Shown here: positions 54,085 to 62,973 of the stretch, piece by piece
Layout of the letters: the number at the start of each line of letters is the position of its first letter
Numbering within the stretch: position 1 is the stretch's first letter
Notes under the pieces: model-generated
The model's database searches: none
Told to the model about the DNA's origin: nothing
Seen by the model: the letters and a program-made list of their open reading frames with translations, nothing else
From: Terriglobus tenax
GTDB lineage: Bacteria; Acidobacteriota; Terriglobia; Terriglobales; Acidobacteriaceae
Direction: 5' to 3'
Length of the DNA: 64,000 nt
NCBI RefSeq assembly: GCF_025685395.1
Contig: NZ_JAGSYA010000004.1
Location: 2,852,001 to 2,916,000 of the forward strand
Made by a program: the position numbers and the translations under genes

Positions 54085-55896
54085 ATGAAGCGACGGAGCT
54101 TTCTGAAGGGACTGACGGGGGCTGCGATGGCATCGCAGCCCTCTGCGCGTTTGCTGGCGTCTGCGGCATCGCAGACGGGCACGGCGAAGCTGCAAGGGTT
54201 CTCGTATGGTGCCGTACGTTTGCTGCCGGGGCCTTTGAACGATCAGTTTGAGCACAACCATCGGCTCTTTCTGAACCTGTCAGAGGACAGCCTGCTCCAG
54301 CCGTACCGGCAGAAGGCCGGGCTGCCTGCTCCGGGAGAGCCAATGGGCGGGTGGTACTCGTTTGCCGACTACGATCCGCCGAAGAACAACGCTGGCTTTG
54401 TGCCGGGGCACAGCTTCGGGCAGTATCTTTCGGGGCTGGCGCGAGCCTATGCGCAGACCGGCGATTTGGCGACCAAGGCCAAGGTGGACCGGCTGGTGAA
54501 CGGGTTCGCTATCGCCATTTCACCGAACTTCTATAAGGACTATAACCTGCCGGCGTACACCTTTGAGAAGGCGATGTGCGGGCTGGTGGACGCGCATGAA
54601 TTCGCAGGCTGCAGGACGGCTCTTCCGGCGCTTGAGAAGACGTTGAACGCAGCGCTGCCGGCGCTTCCGGAGAAGGCGCTGAGCCGCAAGGAGATGGCGC
54701 AACGCGGTCCGCATCCGAATGAGTCTTTCAACTGGGATGAAAGCTATACGCTGCCGGAGAACTTCTATCTGGCCTACAAGCGCGGTGCTGGAGCGAAGTA
54801 TCGCGCGCTGGCGCAGCGCTTCCTGCAGGATGATACCTACTTCAACCCTCTTGCCGCGGACCAGAATGTGTTGCCGGGTGAGCATGCGTACAGCCATGTG
54901 AATGCGCTGTCGTCGGCGGTGCAGGCATACCTGACGGATGGTTCAGAGAAGCATCTGCGCGCGGCGAAAAACGGCTTCCGCTATGTGCAACAGCAGAGCT
55001 TTGCCACGGGTGGATGGGGGCCAGGAGAGACCTTCCAGAAGCCGGGATCGGATGGGCTGGCGAAGTCGCTGGAGAAGAACCACAGCAGCTTTGAAACGCC
55101 GTGCGGAGCGTATGGGCACTTCAAGATTACGCGCTATCTGCTGGCGGTGACCGGCGATCCTGCGTATGGCGACAGCATGGAGCGTGTGCTCTACAACACG
55201 ATCCTGGGAGCGCGTCTGCTGAAGCCGGACGGCACCAGCTTCTATTACGCGGACTACTCGCGCGACGCGGTGAAGGTGGATTACGGGTTGAAGTGGCCGT
55301 GCTGCTCCGGCACCTTTCCGCAACTGACGGCGGACTATGGCATCAGTTCGTACTTGCGCGATGCGGCGGGTGTGTACGTGAACCTGTATGTGCCGTCGCG
55401 GCTTACGTGGAGGCAGGGAAGCGCAAAGGTGGAGATGGAACAGCAGACGCAGTATCCGAATGATGGAGAGATTGCGCTGCACATGAAGCTGAGTACACCG
55501 CAACGCTTTGCGCTGTCATTGCGGATTCCTGCATGGGCGACCGGAGCGAACCGCCTGCTGGTGAATGGCCGGGATGCTGGCGTGGCGCTGCAGGCCGGTA
55601 CCTGGGCGCGGGTGCAGAGGGAATGGCGCGACAAGGACCGTGTGGAGCTGTCGTTTGCTTTGCCGCTTGCACTGGAACCGCTGCCGGAGCACCCGAGCCT
55701 GATTGCGCTGCGGGTGGGTCCGCGGGTGCTGTTTGCGATTCAGCCGGGCGATGCGGCCATCACAGCGGAGAACCTGCTGAAAGCAACGCCGCAGAATGCG
55801 AAAAGCTGGAAGGTGGCCACGGCGACGGGAGAGGTGGAGATGCGGCCTTTCGACGCGATTACGACGGAGCGGTACCGGCTGTATCAGCAGGTATAA
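54085..55896 (+). CDS. Tat-exported GH127-type beta-L-arabinofuranosidase (DUF1680)
   Basis: 603 residues from ATG 54085 with GGGAG just ahead. Leader KRRSFLKGLTGAAM is twin-arginine-like. An alpha/alpha barrel carries the Zn-Cys centre: E337-T-P-C340 and C406-C407 (PCCSGTF). In characterised GH127 enzymes Glu, Cys and the Cys pair bind zinc and one cysteine is the nucleophile. Here one extra residue (Pro) lies between Glu-Thr and Cys. C-terminal beta domains follow. It releases beta-L-arabinofuranose from arabinan-rich glycans, in line with the GH88/105 partner; other GH127/146-like activity cannot be excluded. Confidence 0.85.
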   Translation: MKRRSFLKGLTGAAMASQPSARLLASAASQTGTAKLQGFSYGAVRLLPGPLNDQFEHNHRLFLNLSEDSLLQPYRQKAGLPAPGEPMGGWYSFADYDPPKNNAGFVPGHSFGQYLSGLARAYAQTGDLATKAKVDRLVNGFAIAISPNFYKDYNLPAYTFEKAMCGLVDAHEFAGCRTALPALEKTLNAALPALPEKALSRKEMAQRGPHPNESFNWDESYTLPENFYLAYKRGAGAKYRALAQRFLQDDTYFNPLAADQNVLPGEHAYSHVNALSSAVQAYLTDGSEKHLRAAKNGFRYVQQQSFATGGWGPGETFQKPGSDGLAKSLEKNHSSFETPCGAYGHFKITRYLLAVTGDPAYGDSMERVLYNTILGARLLKPDGTSFYYADYSRDAVKVDYGLKWPCCSGTFPQLTADYGISSYLRDAAGVYVNLYVPSRLTWRQGSAKVEMEQQTQYPNDGEIALHMKLSTPQRFALSLRIPAWATGANRLLVNGRDAGVALQAGTWARVQREWRDKDRVELSFALPLALEPLPEHPSLIALRVGPRVLFAIQPGDAAITAENLLKATPQNAKSWKVATATGEVEMRPFDAITTERYRLYQQV

Positions 55897-55936
55897 ATTT
55901 CCACGGCAGCCGGGAGCGGCGTGCTACGCTTCTGGC

Positions 55937-56629
55937 GTGTCTCCAGCCAGTTCCAGCACGCAGCGCCATTCGGTGGTGGTTCGCATCACGCATTGGCTGA
56001 TCTTTGTTGCCTTCTGTGCGCTGCTGCTTACCGGTGTCGAGATTGTGCTTTCGCATCCGCGGTTTTACTGGGGAGAGACGGGCAATGTGAACATGCAGCC
56101 GCTTTTTTCGCTGCATGTGGCTTCGTCGCGTGGAACAGTGCCGACGGGCTATGGTGTTCTGCCGGATCAGAACGGGTGGAGCCGTGCGTTGCATTTCCAG
56201 TCGGCGTGGATGCTGGTGCTTGCGGGCATGGTTTATGTGCTGTTCAGCCTGGGCAGCGGACATGTAAGGCGCGACCTGCTGCCTGCGTTACGGTGGAGTG
56301 AGATACGCCAGGTGCTTGCGGGATATCTTCGCGGGGAAAAGCCGGACAGATCGCGCTATAACGCGGTGCAGCGCTGGGCATACTTCAGCGTAGTTTTCGT
56401 GGTCTTCCCGTTGATCGTCTGGACGGGCCTGGCCATGTCGCCCGGGTTTACGTCGGCGCTGCCGTGGTCGGTGGAGTTGCTGGGTGGCAGGCAGTCGGCG
56501 CGGACGCTGCACTTTTTTCTCTCTGCGGCGCTGCTGCTGTTTGTCCTGGTGCACGTGGCCATGGTGGTGCATGCCGGCTTTCGCAGGAAGATGCGTGGCA
56601 TGACGCTGGGCGAAGAGGAGGCGGCATGA
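55937..56629 (+). CDS. Cytochrome b561-type membrane protein
   Basis: 230 residues from GTG 55937 (MSPASSSTQRHSVVVR); an upstream frame extension lies in GH127. Four hydrophobic helices contain the haem-ligand histidines: RITHWLIF, LHFQSAWML, HFFLSAALLLFVLVHVAMVVH. This is the b561/Ni-Fe-hydrogenase-type b subunit fold passing electrons between quinone and a periplasmic partner. Its stop overlaps the ATG of the molybdenum oxidoreductase (ATGA), so the two are a coupled electron-transfer pair. Confidence 0.85.
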   Translation: MSPASSSTQRHSVVVRITHWLIFVAFCALLLTGVEIVLSHPRFYWGETGNVNMQPLFSLHVASSRGTVPTGYGVLPDQNGWSRALHFQSAWMLVLAGMVYVLFSLGSGHVRRDLLPALRWSEIRQVLAGYLRGEKPDRSRYNAVQRWAYFSVVFVVFPLIVWTGLAMSPGFTSALPWSVELLGGRQSARTLHFFLSAALLLFVLVHVAMVVHAGFRRKMRGMTLGEEEAA

Positions 56630-57378
56630 TCTCTCGCAGGAAGATGATGACGATGGGAGCTGCCGGAGTGGCCGGCATTGCGGGTGTTGCCGTGGCTGAC
56701 CGGCTGGCGCGCAGGTACGGTCTTGTGCCTCCGGACAGCGGCGGGTTGTATGGCCCGGGCGAGACGCTGAACTATGCTTCGCAACGGTTGCTGACGCGGC
56801 ACTCGCTGGCGCGGGAGTTTCCGCGCAGCATGATCTCGAAGACGCCGTTTGCCAACGAGGTTGCGCCTTTCAAAGACGATTTCAAAGCGCACATGGCGGC
56901 GGGCTTTACAGACTGGAAGCTGACGGTGGATGGCATGGTGGCGCATCCCATCTCGCTCTCACTGGCTGATCTGAAGACGCTGCCCATGCGCAGCCAGATC
57001 ACAGAGGTGGCCTGTGAAGAGGGCTGGAGCTACATTGCCGAGTGGATTGGCACGCCGCTGCACGAGGTGCTGAAAGCGGCCGGAGTTCTGCCGCAGGCTC
57101 GGTTTGTGGTCTACCGGTCCATGGATACGGACTGGTGGGACTCGGTGGATATGGCGGACGCCCTGCATTCGCAGACGCTGCTGACCTATGCCATGAACGG
57201 CGGTGATCTGCCGGTGGGGTTCGGTGGTCCGCTGCGTCTGCGGGTTCCGCGGCAGCTGGGCTACAAGAGCGTGAAGTTCCTGACGCACATCACCGCTACG
57301 GATTCCCTGAAGAAGATTGGCAAGGGGCTGGGGTCTGCTTCGCCGGAGGGTGGATATGCCTGGTACGCGGGCATTTAG
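56626..57378 (+). CDS. Molybdopterin-dependent oxidoreductase (SUOX/MsrP-like)
   Basis: 250 residues. A twin-arginine-like leader (ISRRKMMTMGAAG) indicates folded export. The Mo-cofactor cysteine is at about 130 in EVACEEGWSYIAEWIG, and GGPLRLRVPRQLGYKSVKF is the typical cofactor-binding end. Family members oxidise sulfite or repair methionine sulfoxide; with an upstream cytochrome b561 it probably exchanges electrons with the quinone pool, as in YedYZ-type pairs, although the membrane subunit here is b561 and not the YedZ type. Substrate unknown. Confidence 0.88.
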   Translation: MISRRKMMTMGAAGVAGIAGVAVADRLARRYGLVPPDSGGLYGPGETLNYASQRLLTRHSLAREFPRSMISKTPFANEVAPFKDDFKAHMAAGFTDWKLTVDGMVAHPISLSLADLKTLPMRSQITEVACEEGWSYIAEWIGTPLHEVLKAAGVLPQARFVVYRSMDTDWWDSVDMADALHSQTLLTYAMNGGDLPVGFGGPLRLRVPRQLGYKSVKFLTHITATDSLKKIGKGLGSASPEGGYAWYAGI

Positions 57379-57463
57379 CCGTACGGACAGCCTGGCGGGT
57401 GTGGTTGGCATCAGACAGAAGGAAGCAAATCTGAATTTCTCGCAATATTCCTGGTGCAACCCT

Positions 57464-58342
57464 ATGCTGATTCGCTCTGAATTCGATATCCAGTTCCAGA
57501 TTCCTGTGCCCACAACGATGGTGGCTCTCCTGGATTTGCATCCCTCGGTCGATCCGCTGGCACGGGAGGTTTCGCATCTTGTGGTCGAGCATATTGATAG
57601 CGGCAGCACCTCGAATATCGTCACGCAGAAGTACATTGACAGCTTTGGGAACCGGTGCACGCGCATCAATCTGCCGGCAGGCGCTGTGCGGCTTAGCGGG
57701 CGGAACACGGTGGAGATGGATGGCCATCCTGACCCCATCAATACCGATGCGCGGCAGTATGAGGTGATGGAGCTGCCATCCGAGGTTCTGCAGTTTCTGC
57801 TGGCCAGCCGTTACTGCGAGGTGGACCGGCTGTGCGGTTTGGCAGGCGATCTGTTTGCCCACGTCCCCAAGGGATGGGCTCTGGCAGTGGCCATCCGCGA
57901 CTGGGTACACAGCCATGTGCGATTTGATTATGCGACGGCCCGGCCGACAAAGACGGCGATGGACGTGCTGACCGAGCGGGTGGGCGTGTGCCGCGACTTT
58001 CAGCACCTGGCTATTACGCTGTCGCGGGCGATGAATATTCCGGCGCGTTACGTCTCCGGCTACCTGGGCGATATCGCGTGGCCTTACTCCGGCGCCGGCG
58101 ATTTCTCCGCCTGGTACGAGGTTTTTCTGGATGGCCGCTGGTGGACGATGGATGCGCGCCACGCGGAGCCTCGCGTTGGCCGTGTACTGATGTCAGTAGG
58201 GCGTGACGCGACCGATGTGGCGTTGACGACCACCTTCGGCGTGTCGAATCTGACCCACTTCTATGTGGAGTCAAATGAGACGGATGCGGAAGGAAACCAG
58301 GTGCTGCCCGTGGGACATCCGGCAGCACCTGTGGCCGCTTAG
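57464..58342 (+). CDS. Transglutaminase-like (TGc) family protein
   Basis: 292 residues from ATG 57464 (MLIRSEFDIQFQIP); upstream frame overlaps the previous gene and lacks family character. The N-terminal part is a beta domain; the TGc core has the catalytic Cys in GVCRDFQHLAITL, His in SAWYEVFLDGRWWTMDARH and Asp after. Bacterial members are peptidases or crosslinkers of unknown targets. No signal peptide is evident. It lies 85 bases after the molybdenum enzyme, in the same direction, so co-expression is possible. Confidence 0.85.
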   Translation: MLIRSEFDIQFQIPVPTTMVALLDLHPSVDPLAREVSHLVVEHIDSGSTSNIVTQKYIDSFGNRCTRINLPAGAVRLSGRNTVEMDGHPDPINTDARQYEVMELPSEVLQFLLASRYCEVDRLCGLAGDLFAHVPKGWALAVAIRDWVHSHVRFDYATARPTKTAMDVLTERVGVCRDFQHLAITLSRAMNIPARYVSGYLGDIAWPYSGAGDFSAWYEVFLDGRWWTMDARHAEPRVGRVLMSVGRDATDVALTTTFGVSNLTHFYVESNETDAEGNQVLPVGHPAAPVAA

Positions 58343-58364
58343 GCCCCCTGGCTTCCCTGCAGAA

Positions 58365-59495
58365 CTAAACCGTGGAGACGGATTGTTCCGTTTTGCGGAA
58401 CCGAGCCATGAGCTTGCGTGGCCACTCCGGATCCATGCAGGGTCTCTCTATCAGGACGTAGTAGGTGCCGGCGACCAGCACGATGGCCGGCAGCATGATG
58501 GCCAGGCAGAGCAGATAGTTGGCATAGAGTGACTGGAACTTGAGCAGGCGCGCCACCACGGGGAAGACGAAGCTCAGCACCATCATGTGCATCAGGTAGA
58601 GGCTGTAGCACATGCCTCCCAGGATTGCGATCCAGCGAACAGCCAGCAGGCGGCGCATGGTGGGAGAGAACATGGAGATCGAGAAGCCGCAAAACAGGGT
58701 CAGGCACTGCATCGGCTTGTAATAGACGGTGTGGCTTGCAAAGCCCGTCGAGTTCCACAGAAGGAACGTGGGCAGAAGAACCAGGCAGACGGGGTCCCAC
58801 CAGTGGCTGGACATCTTCGGCCGCTGGTCGATGTGCAGATCAGCCAGCAGGCCTCCGATCACAAAGAAGCTGATGGACCGGCCGAGGAAGAAGCCCACGT
58901 GATCGGCACCTTCGGTTGGCAGCAGAGACAGGAACGCAATAAGGGCAACGATGACGCCGCGGCGGGTCACGCGGTTCTGAATGCGGAAGAGCTGCCAGAG
59001 CAGCGGAGCGACGATATAAAACTGGATCTCGACCTCAAGGCTCCAGGTCACCAGGTTGATCGCCGGCAGGAAGGAAAAGAAGTTGTGCACGTAGAAGACG
59101 CTGGTCAGCAGCGAAAGATACGTGAGGTGCATATCGCGCTTGTGCTGAATGATGAGGGCCAGCAGGTAGAGCAGCAGGGAGAGGATGTAGGGCGGTTCCA
59201 GGCGGGTGACGCGGCGCATGTAGTAGGCGCCCAGCTTTACCGGCTTGCCGCCCTGCTGGTAAGCGCGCACAAACGGCCTGGCCAGGATGAACCCGCTGAT
59301 GACGAAGAACAGGGGGACTGCGAGGTCATTGTTCGACATGGCCCCAAACAGAGGCAGGTACTTCTTGTCTTGGAAACCATGGGCCCACATGTGGCCAAAA
59401 ACGTGGGTCAACAGAACAATGGCGATGGCAACGAAACGTAGACCATCCAGTTCGGGGAGCCAGTTGCTACCCGTAGTGATGCGACGCAGTTGCAT
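58365..59495 (-). CDS. Acyltransferase-3 family membrane protein (OafA/YrhL type)
   Basis: 376 residues with about ten helices. Start region NWLPELDGLRFVAIAIVLLTHVFGH has the catalytic His (THVFGH); PLFFVISGFILAR and RRVTRLEPPY follow, as in O-acetyltransferases. These transfer acyl, usually acetyl, groups to surface sugars or exported small molecules. Single gene, convergent with the transglutaminase-like gene, divergent from dnaK across a 398-base gap. Confidence 0.93.
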   Translation of the reverse strand: MQLRRITTGSNWLPELDGLRFVAIAIVLLTHVFGHMWAHGFQDKKYLPLFGAMSNNDLAVPLFFVISGFILARPFVRAYQQGGKPVKLGAYYMRRVTRLEPPYILSLLLYLLALIIQHKRDMHLTYLSLLTSVFYVHNFFSFLPAINLVTWSLEVEIQFYIVAPLLWQLFRIQNRVTRRGVIVALIAFLSLLPTEGADHVGFFLGRSISFFVIGGLLADLHIDQRPKMSSHWWDPVCLVLLPTFLLWNSTGFASHTVYYKPMQCLTLFCGFSISMFSPTMRRLLAVRWIAILGGMCYSLYLMHMMVLSFVFPVVARLLKFQSLYANYLLCLAIMLPAIVLVAGTYYVLIERPCMDPEWPRKLMARFRKTEQSVSTV

Positions 59496-59893
59496 GTGCG
59501 CTCGTTTCCTCGGAAATGAAGGTCAGCTCGTTCTATCGGTCCGGATAGACGGTGACTCTCCGGACGGTGAACATGGTCCAGGTGAAGCAGCGTAGCCGGA
59601 AAACTATCTTCGGGGAAAACAGGGAATGACTGGTTTAATACGCAGGCTTGTCGCCTGTTGCCTGGGTTGATTGTACCCCGAACCCTTTACTCTCTTTGCC
59701 GGTCCTGCTGGGGATGTCTGGCGGGTGACAGAAGAAGGTGGGCCGCTGGCGAGGGCGTAAAAGGTGAAACCTTGGCGAAGATTACTGCATCAGATTAGTT
59801 GACAGTAACTCACTCAACATTGAGAATGGAGACTGTCGAGGGATGGGTTTGACGTCCTTCGGGACGTATTTCAAGGGTTTAGGAGCAGGGTTT
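59496..59893. other. Divergent regulatory region before dnaK
   Basis: 398 bases without a gene. Contains the dnaK promoter candidate at 59799-59827 and a long leader with AGGAG at 59881. I see no CIRCE (GAGTGCTAA-type) element or clear sigma-32 box, so heat control is not visible. The acyltransferase promoter must lie in its left part. Confidence 0.5.
59799..59827 (+). promoter_or_regulatory. Sigma-70-like promoter candidate of dnaK
   Basis: TTGACA (59799-59804), 17-base spacer, then GAGAAT (59822-59827), 67 bases upstream of the dnaK ATG. The -35 box is perfect and the -10 box has four of six consensus bases. Confidence 0.5.
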
Positions 59894-61807
59894 ATGGGCA
59901 AAATTATTGGAATTGACCTCGGAACCACCAATTCGTGCGTGGCCGTGATGGAAGGCGGCGAGCCGAAGGTGATTGCAAACGAGGAGGGCGGCCGCACGAC
60001 GCCGTCGATTGTCGCGTTTACCAAGACGGGCGAGCGCCTGGTGGGAACCGTGGCGAAGCGTCAGGCGATCACCAACCCGACGAACACGATCTACTCCATC
60101 AAGCGCTTCATGGGCCGCCGTCCGAATGAGATTTCGGAAGAGCAGAAGATGGTGCCCTACAAGGTGGTTTCCAAGGGCGACAACGTCGTTGTGGAGGCAC
60201 AGGGCAAGGAGTACACCGCGCCGGAAGTGAGCGCGATGATCCTGCAGAAGCTGAAGAAGGCTGCCGAGGACTACCTGGGCCAGTCGGTCACCGAGGCCGT
60301 CATTACGGTTCCGGCGTACTTCAACGACGCGCAGCGCCAGGCGACCAAGGATGCCGGCAAGATCGCCGGTCTGGATGTGAAGCGTATCGTCAACGAGCCG
60401 ACTGCGGCTGCGCTGGCCTACGGCCTGGACAAGAAGAAGGACGAGACCATCGCCGTGTATGACTTTGGCGGCGGTACGTTCGATATCTCGATCCTCGAAG
60501 TCGGCGAAGGCGTCATCGAGGTGAAGTCGACCAACGGCGATACCCACCTGGGCGGCGACAACCTGGACCAGAAGATTGTTGACTGGCTCATCGCCGAGTT
60601 CAAGGCCGACGAAGGCATGGACCTGGGAGCCAAGGGCAACGAGATGGCCCTGCAGCGCCTGAAGGATGCGGCTGAGAAGGCGAAGATCGAACTCTCCACG
60701 ACCATGGAGACGGAGATCAACCTGCCGTTCATCACGGCGGATGCGACCGGGCCGAAGCACCTGGTGAAGAAGCTGACCCGCGCCAAGTTCGAGTCGCTGG
60801 TGGAGGATCTGCTGCAGCGTTCGCTTGGCCCCTGTAAGCAGGCCATGGCCGATGCCGGCGTGGATGCCAGCAAGATCGACGAGGTGGTACTGGTTGGTGG
60901 ACAGACCCGTATGCCGCGCATGCAGCAGCTGGTGAAGGAACTGTTCGGCAAGGAGCCGCACAAGGGCGTGAACCCGGATGAAGTCGTCGCCATCGGCGCG
61001 GCGATCCAGGGTGGTGTTCTGACCGGCGACGTGAAGGACCTTCTGCTGCTGGACGTCACTCCGCTGACGCTGGCGATTGAGACGCAGGGCTCGGTGGCAA
61101 CGCCGATGATCCCGCGTAACACCACCATCCCGACGAAGAAGAGCGAGACCTTCTCGACGGCGGCTGACAATCAGACCGAGGTTGAGGTTCACATCACGCA
61201 GGGCGAGCGTCCTCTGGCAAGCCAGAACCGCACGCTGGGCAAGTTCAAGCTGGGCGGCATCATGCCGGCTCCGCGCGGCGTGCCGCAGATCGAGGTCACC
61301 TTCGACATCGACGCCAACGGCATCCTGAACGTAACAGCAAAGGACAACGCCACCGGCAAGGACGCGAAGATCACCATCACCAGCTCGTCGGGCCTGAGCA
61401 AGGACGAGGTGGAGCGCATGGCCAAGGAAGCCGAGGCGAATGCCGCGGACGACAAGGCGAAGCGGGATGAGATCGAAGCGCGCAACCAGCTGGACTCGCT
61501 GGTCTACAACATCGAGAAGATGTTGAAGGAGAGCGGCGACAAGGTCCAGGCCGCGGACAAGACCGACGTTGAGTCGGCGCTTGCCGAAGCCAAGACCACG
61601 CTGGGCGGAACACCGTCGACCGACGAGCTGAAGGCTGCCAACGACAAGCTGACGGCGGCAAGCCACAAGCTGGCTGAGGCGGTCTACAAGGCGAACTCGA
61701 CGGCTGCTCCGACAGACGGCGCTGCTGCCGCTGCTGGAACGACCGAAGAGCCGAAGAAGGACGAGGGCGTGATCGACGCCGAGTATGTGGATGTCGATCA
61801 GAAGTAA
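59894..61807 (+). CDS. dnaK: Hsp70 chaperone DnaK
   Basis: 637 residues, normal length. ATP-driven holding and refolding of proteins in the cytoplasm. Signatures: [21 protein letters not shown] at the N-terminus, [34 protein letters not shown], a substrate domain with [20 protein letters not shown], and the C-terminal [17 protein letters not shown] 59894 sits 8 bases after AGGAG. Stand-alone here: grpE and dnaJ are not adjacent. Confidence 0.98.
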   Translation: MGKIIGIDLGTTNSCVAVMEGGEPKVIANEEGGRTTPSIVAFTKTGERLVGTVAKRQAITNPTNTIYSIKRFMGRRPNEISEEQKMVPYKVVSKGDNVVVEAQGKEYTAPEVSAMILQKLKKAAEDYLGQSVTEAVITVPAYFNDAQRQATKDAGKIAGLDVKRIVNEPTAAALAYGLDKKKDETIAVYDFGGGTFDISILEVGEGVIEVKSTNGDTHLGGDNLDQKIVDWLIAEFKADEGMDLGAKGNEMALQRLKDAAEKAKIELSTTMETEINLPFITADATGPKHLVKKLTRAKFESLVEDLLQRSLGPCKQAMADAGVDASKIDEVVLVGGQTRMPRMQQLVKELFGKEPHKGVNPDEVVAIGAAIQGGVLTGDVKDLLLLDVTPLTLAIETQGSVATPMIPRNTTIPTKKSETFSTAADNQTEVEVHITQGERPLASQNRTLGKFKLGGIMPAPRGVPQIEVTFDIDANGILNVTAKDNATGKDAKITITSSSGLSKDEVERMAKEAEANAADDKAKRDEIEARNQLDSLVYNIEKMLKESGDKVQAADKTDVESALAEAKTTLGGTPSTDELKAANDKLTAASHKLAEAVYKANSTAAPTDGAAAAAGTTEEPKKDEGVIDAEYVDVDQK

Positions 61808-61946
61808 GTAGCTGGTTGGATAGCAGTAAAAGCTCGGGCGCTCTTGACGGATGTTAGGAGCGCCCGCTCTGTATCTGGTGGGTTATTGGAACAACGATTG
61901 ATGCTGGACAGGGTTTAAGCAGAAAAGGTGGAAGGAGAGACGGGCC

Positions 61947-62117
61947 ATGAATACGATGATCTGGAAGTGCGAGCAGTTTGTGGGAGGGAAGGTGCAGGAA
62001 CGGAACATGTTCGAGACGGAAGACCAGGCGCGTGAGTTTGCACGCAAGCTGACGAACGTCGCCCCGGACGTCATCTTCAGGATTGAGCCGATGCCGTTGG
62101 AGCATGTCTGGAACTAA
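61947..62117 (+). CDS. Small conserved-looking protein, 56 residues, unknown
   Basis: ATG 61947 follows an excellent GAAGGAGA site. The product (MNTMIWKCEQFVGG…) has regular alternation (VQERNMFETEDQAREFARKL, then VIFRIEPMPLEHVWN) suggesting a small folded alpha/beta domain, no membrane segment. TAA ends five bases before the next ATG. Coding quality and ribosome site are convincing; I know no function. It lies between dnaK and an A+T-rich DUF3800 gene. Confidence 0.65.
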   Translation: MNTMIWKCEQFVGGKVQERNMFETEDQAREFARKLTNVAPDVIFRIEPMPLEHVWN

Positions 62118-62121
62118 GATA

Positions 62122-62973
62122 ATGTCAAATCTAATTGGCTACTTCGACGATAGCGGTACACACGATAGCAGTCCTGTGGTCGTTGTAGCCGGGTGGGTTG
62201 CACCAGAGTTGAAGTGGAAACGATTCATTCGTGAATGGCATAAGGCTCGCAATGAATATGGCTTTAATGTTCTTCATACGACAGAGATGATGGCAAACAA
62301 TCGTCGTTCTGAGTTTGCCGATAAATCTGTATGGACAGACAATAAGAAATTTGCGACGGTGAGACGGCTTCGCCAGATCGTTCTTGAATCCGTAATTCAC
62401 GGATTTAGTATGTCCGTTCCAAAACCTGACTACGAAGAACTTTTTAAGCCCGAATTCTATGAGAAATGCGGCGGCCCCTATACATACGCAGTCAGGTCGA
62501 TGATTGGTTTTGTTGAGAAATGGAGAATGGCCAATAAGGTGAGTGAGCCCATTCAGTACATATTCGACAATCTGCAGGGACAAACCCGTAAAGAGATCGA
62601 AGGGGTATTCGACGGAGCTACAAAAGCAGGCGGTTCTCTTGAAAAATATGGAATCACGCCACAGTGTCACTCTTTTCGTGACAAGAAAGTAGATTTGCCG
62701 TTACAGGCCGCAGATCTATGGGCATGGACTGTGTTCAAAAGAGACAAAGCAAGGTTTGAACGCGCAGAGATGGAGCCGTTTCCTGTTGAAACTTTCAATT
62801 TTTTTGTGCAGAACAAAGGACTATTAAGTAGCAAATATCAGACTCGCGAACAATTGAAAGAACTCGCTGATGCAAATCCCTCTGTGGCCATTGAAGAGGA
62901 TCGCCGTATCAAGCCAACTCCAAAAGGCACTACGCCACGTAAGAACAGGATCGTTGTAAATACCCATGCCTGA
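62122..62973 (+). CDS. DUF3800 domain protein (predicted RNase H-like fold)
   Basis: 283 residues from ATG 62122. The N-terminus IGYFDDSGTHDSSPVVVVAG carries the acidic pair typical of DUF3800, and PLQAADLWAWTVF near residue 200 gives the later conserved Asp. The family is predicted to have an RNase H-like nuclease fold and is often found in accessory or mobile regions; no member's job is well settled. Visibly A+T-richer than its neighbours, suggesting horizontal gain. Its last 8 bases overlap the Nei/Fpg start, so it has been fitted neatly into this position. Confidence 0.85.
   Translation: MSNLIGYFDDSGTHDSSPVVVVAGWVAPELKWKRFIREWHKARNEYGFNVLHTTEMMANNRRSEFADKSVWTDNKKFATVRRLRQIVLESVIHGFSMSVPKPDYEELFKPEFYEKCGGPYTYAVRSMIGFVEKWRMANKVSEPIQYIFDNLQGQTRKEIEGVFDGATKAGGSLEKYGITPQCHSFRDKKVDLPLQAADLWAWTVFKRDKARFERAEMEPFPVETFNFFVQNKGLLSSKYQTREQLKELADANPSVAIEEDRRIKPTPKGTTPRKNRIVVNTHA

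Noticed and set aside
59700-59893. CIRCE or sigma-32 element upstream of dnaK
   Set aside because: No TTAGCACTC/GAGTGCTAA pair and no CTTGAA…CCCCAT spacing found; a sigma-70-like promoter is the better reading.
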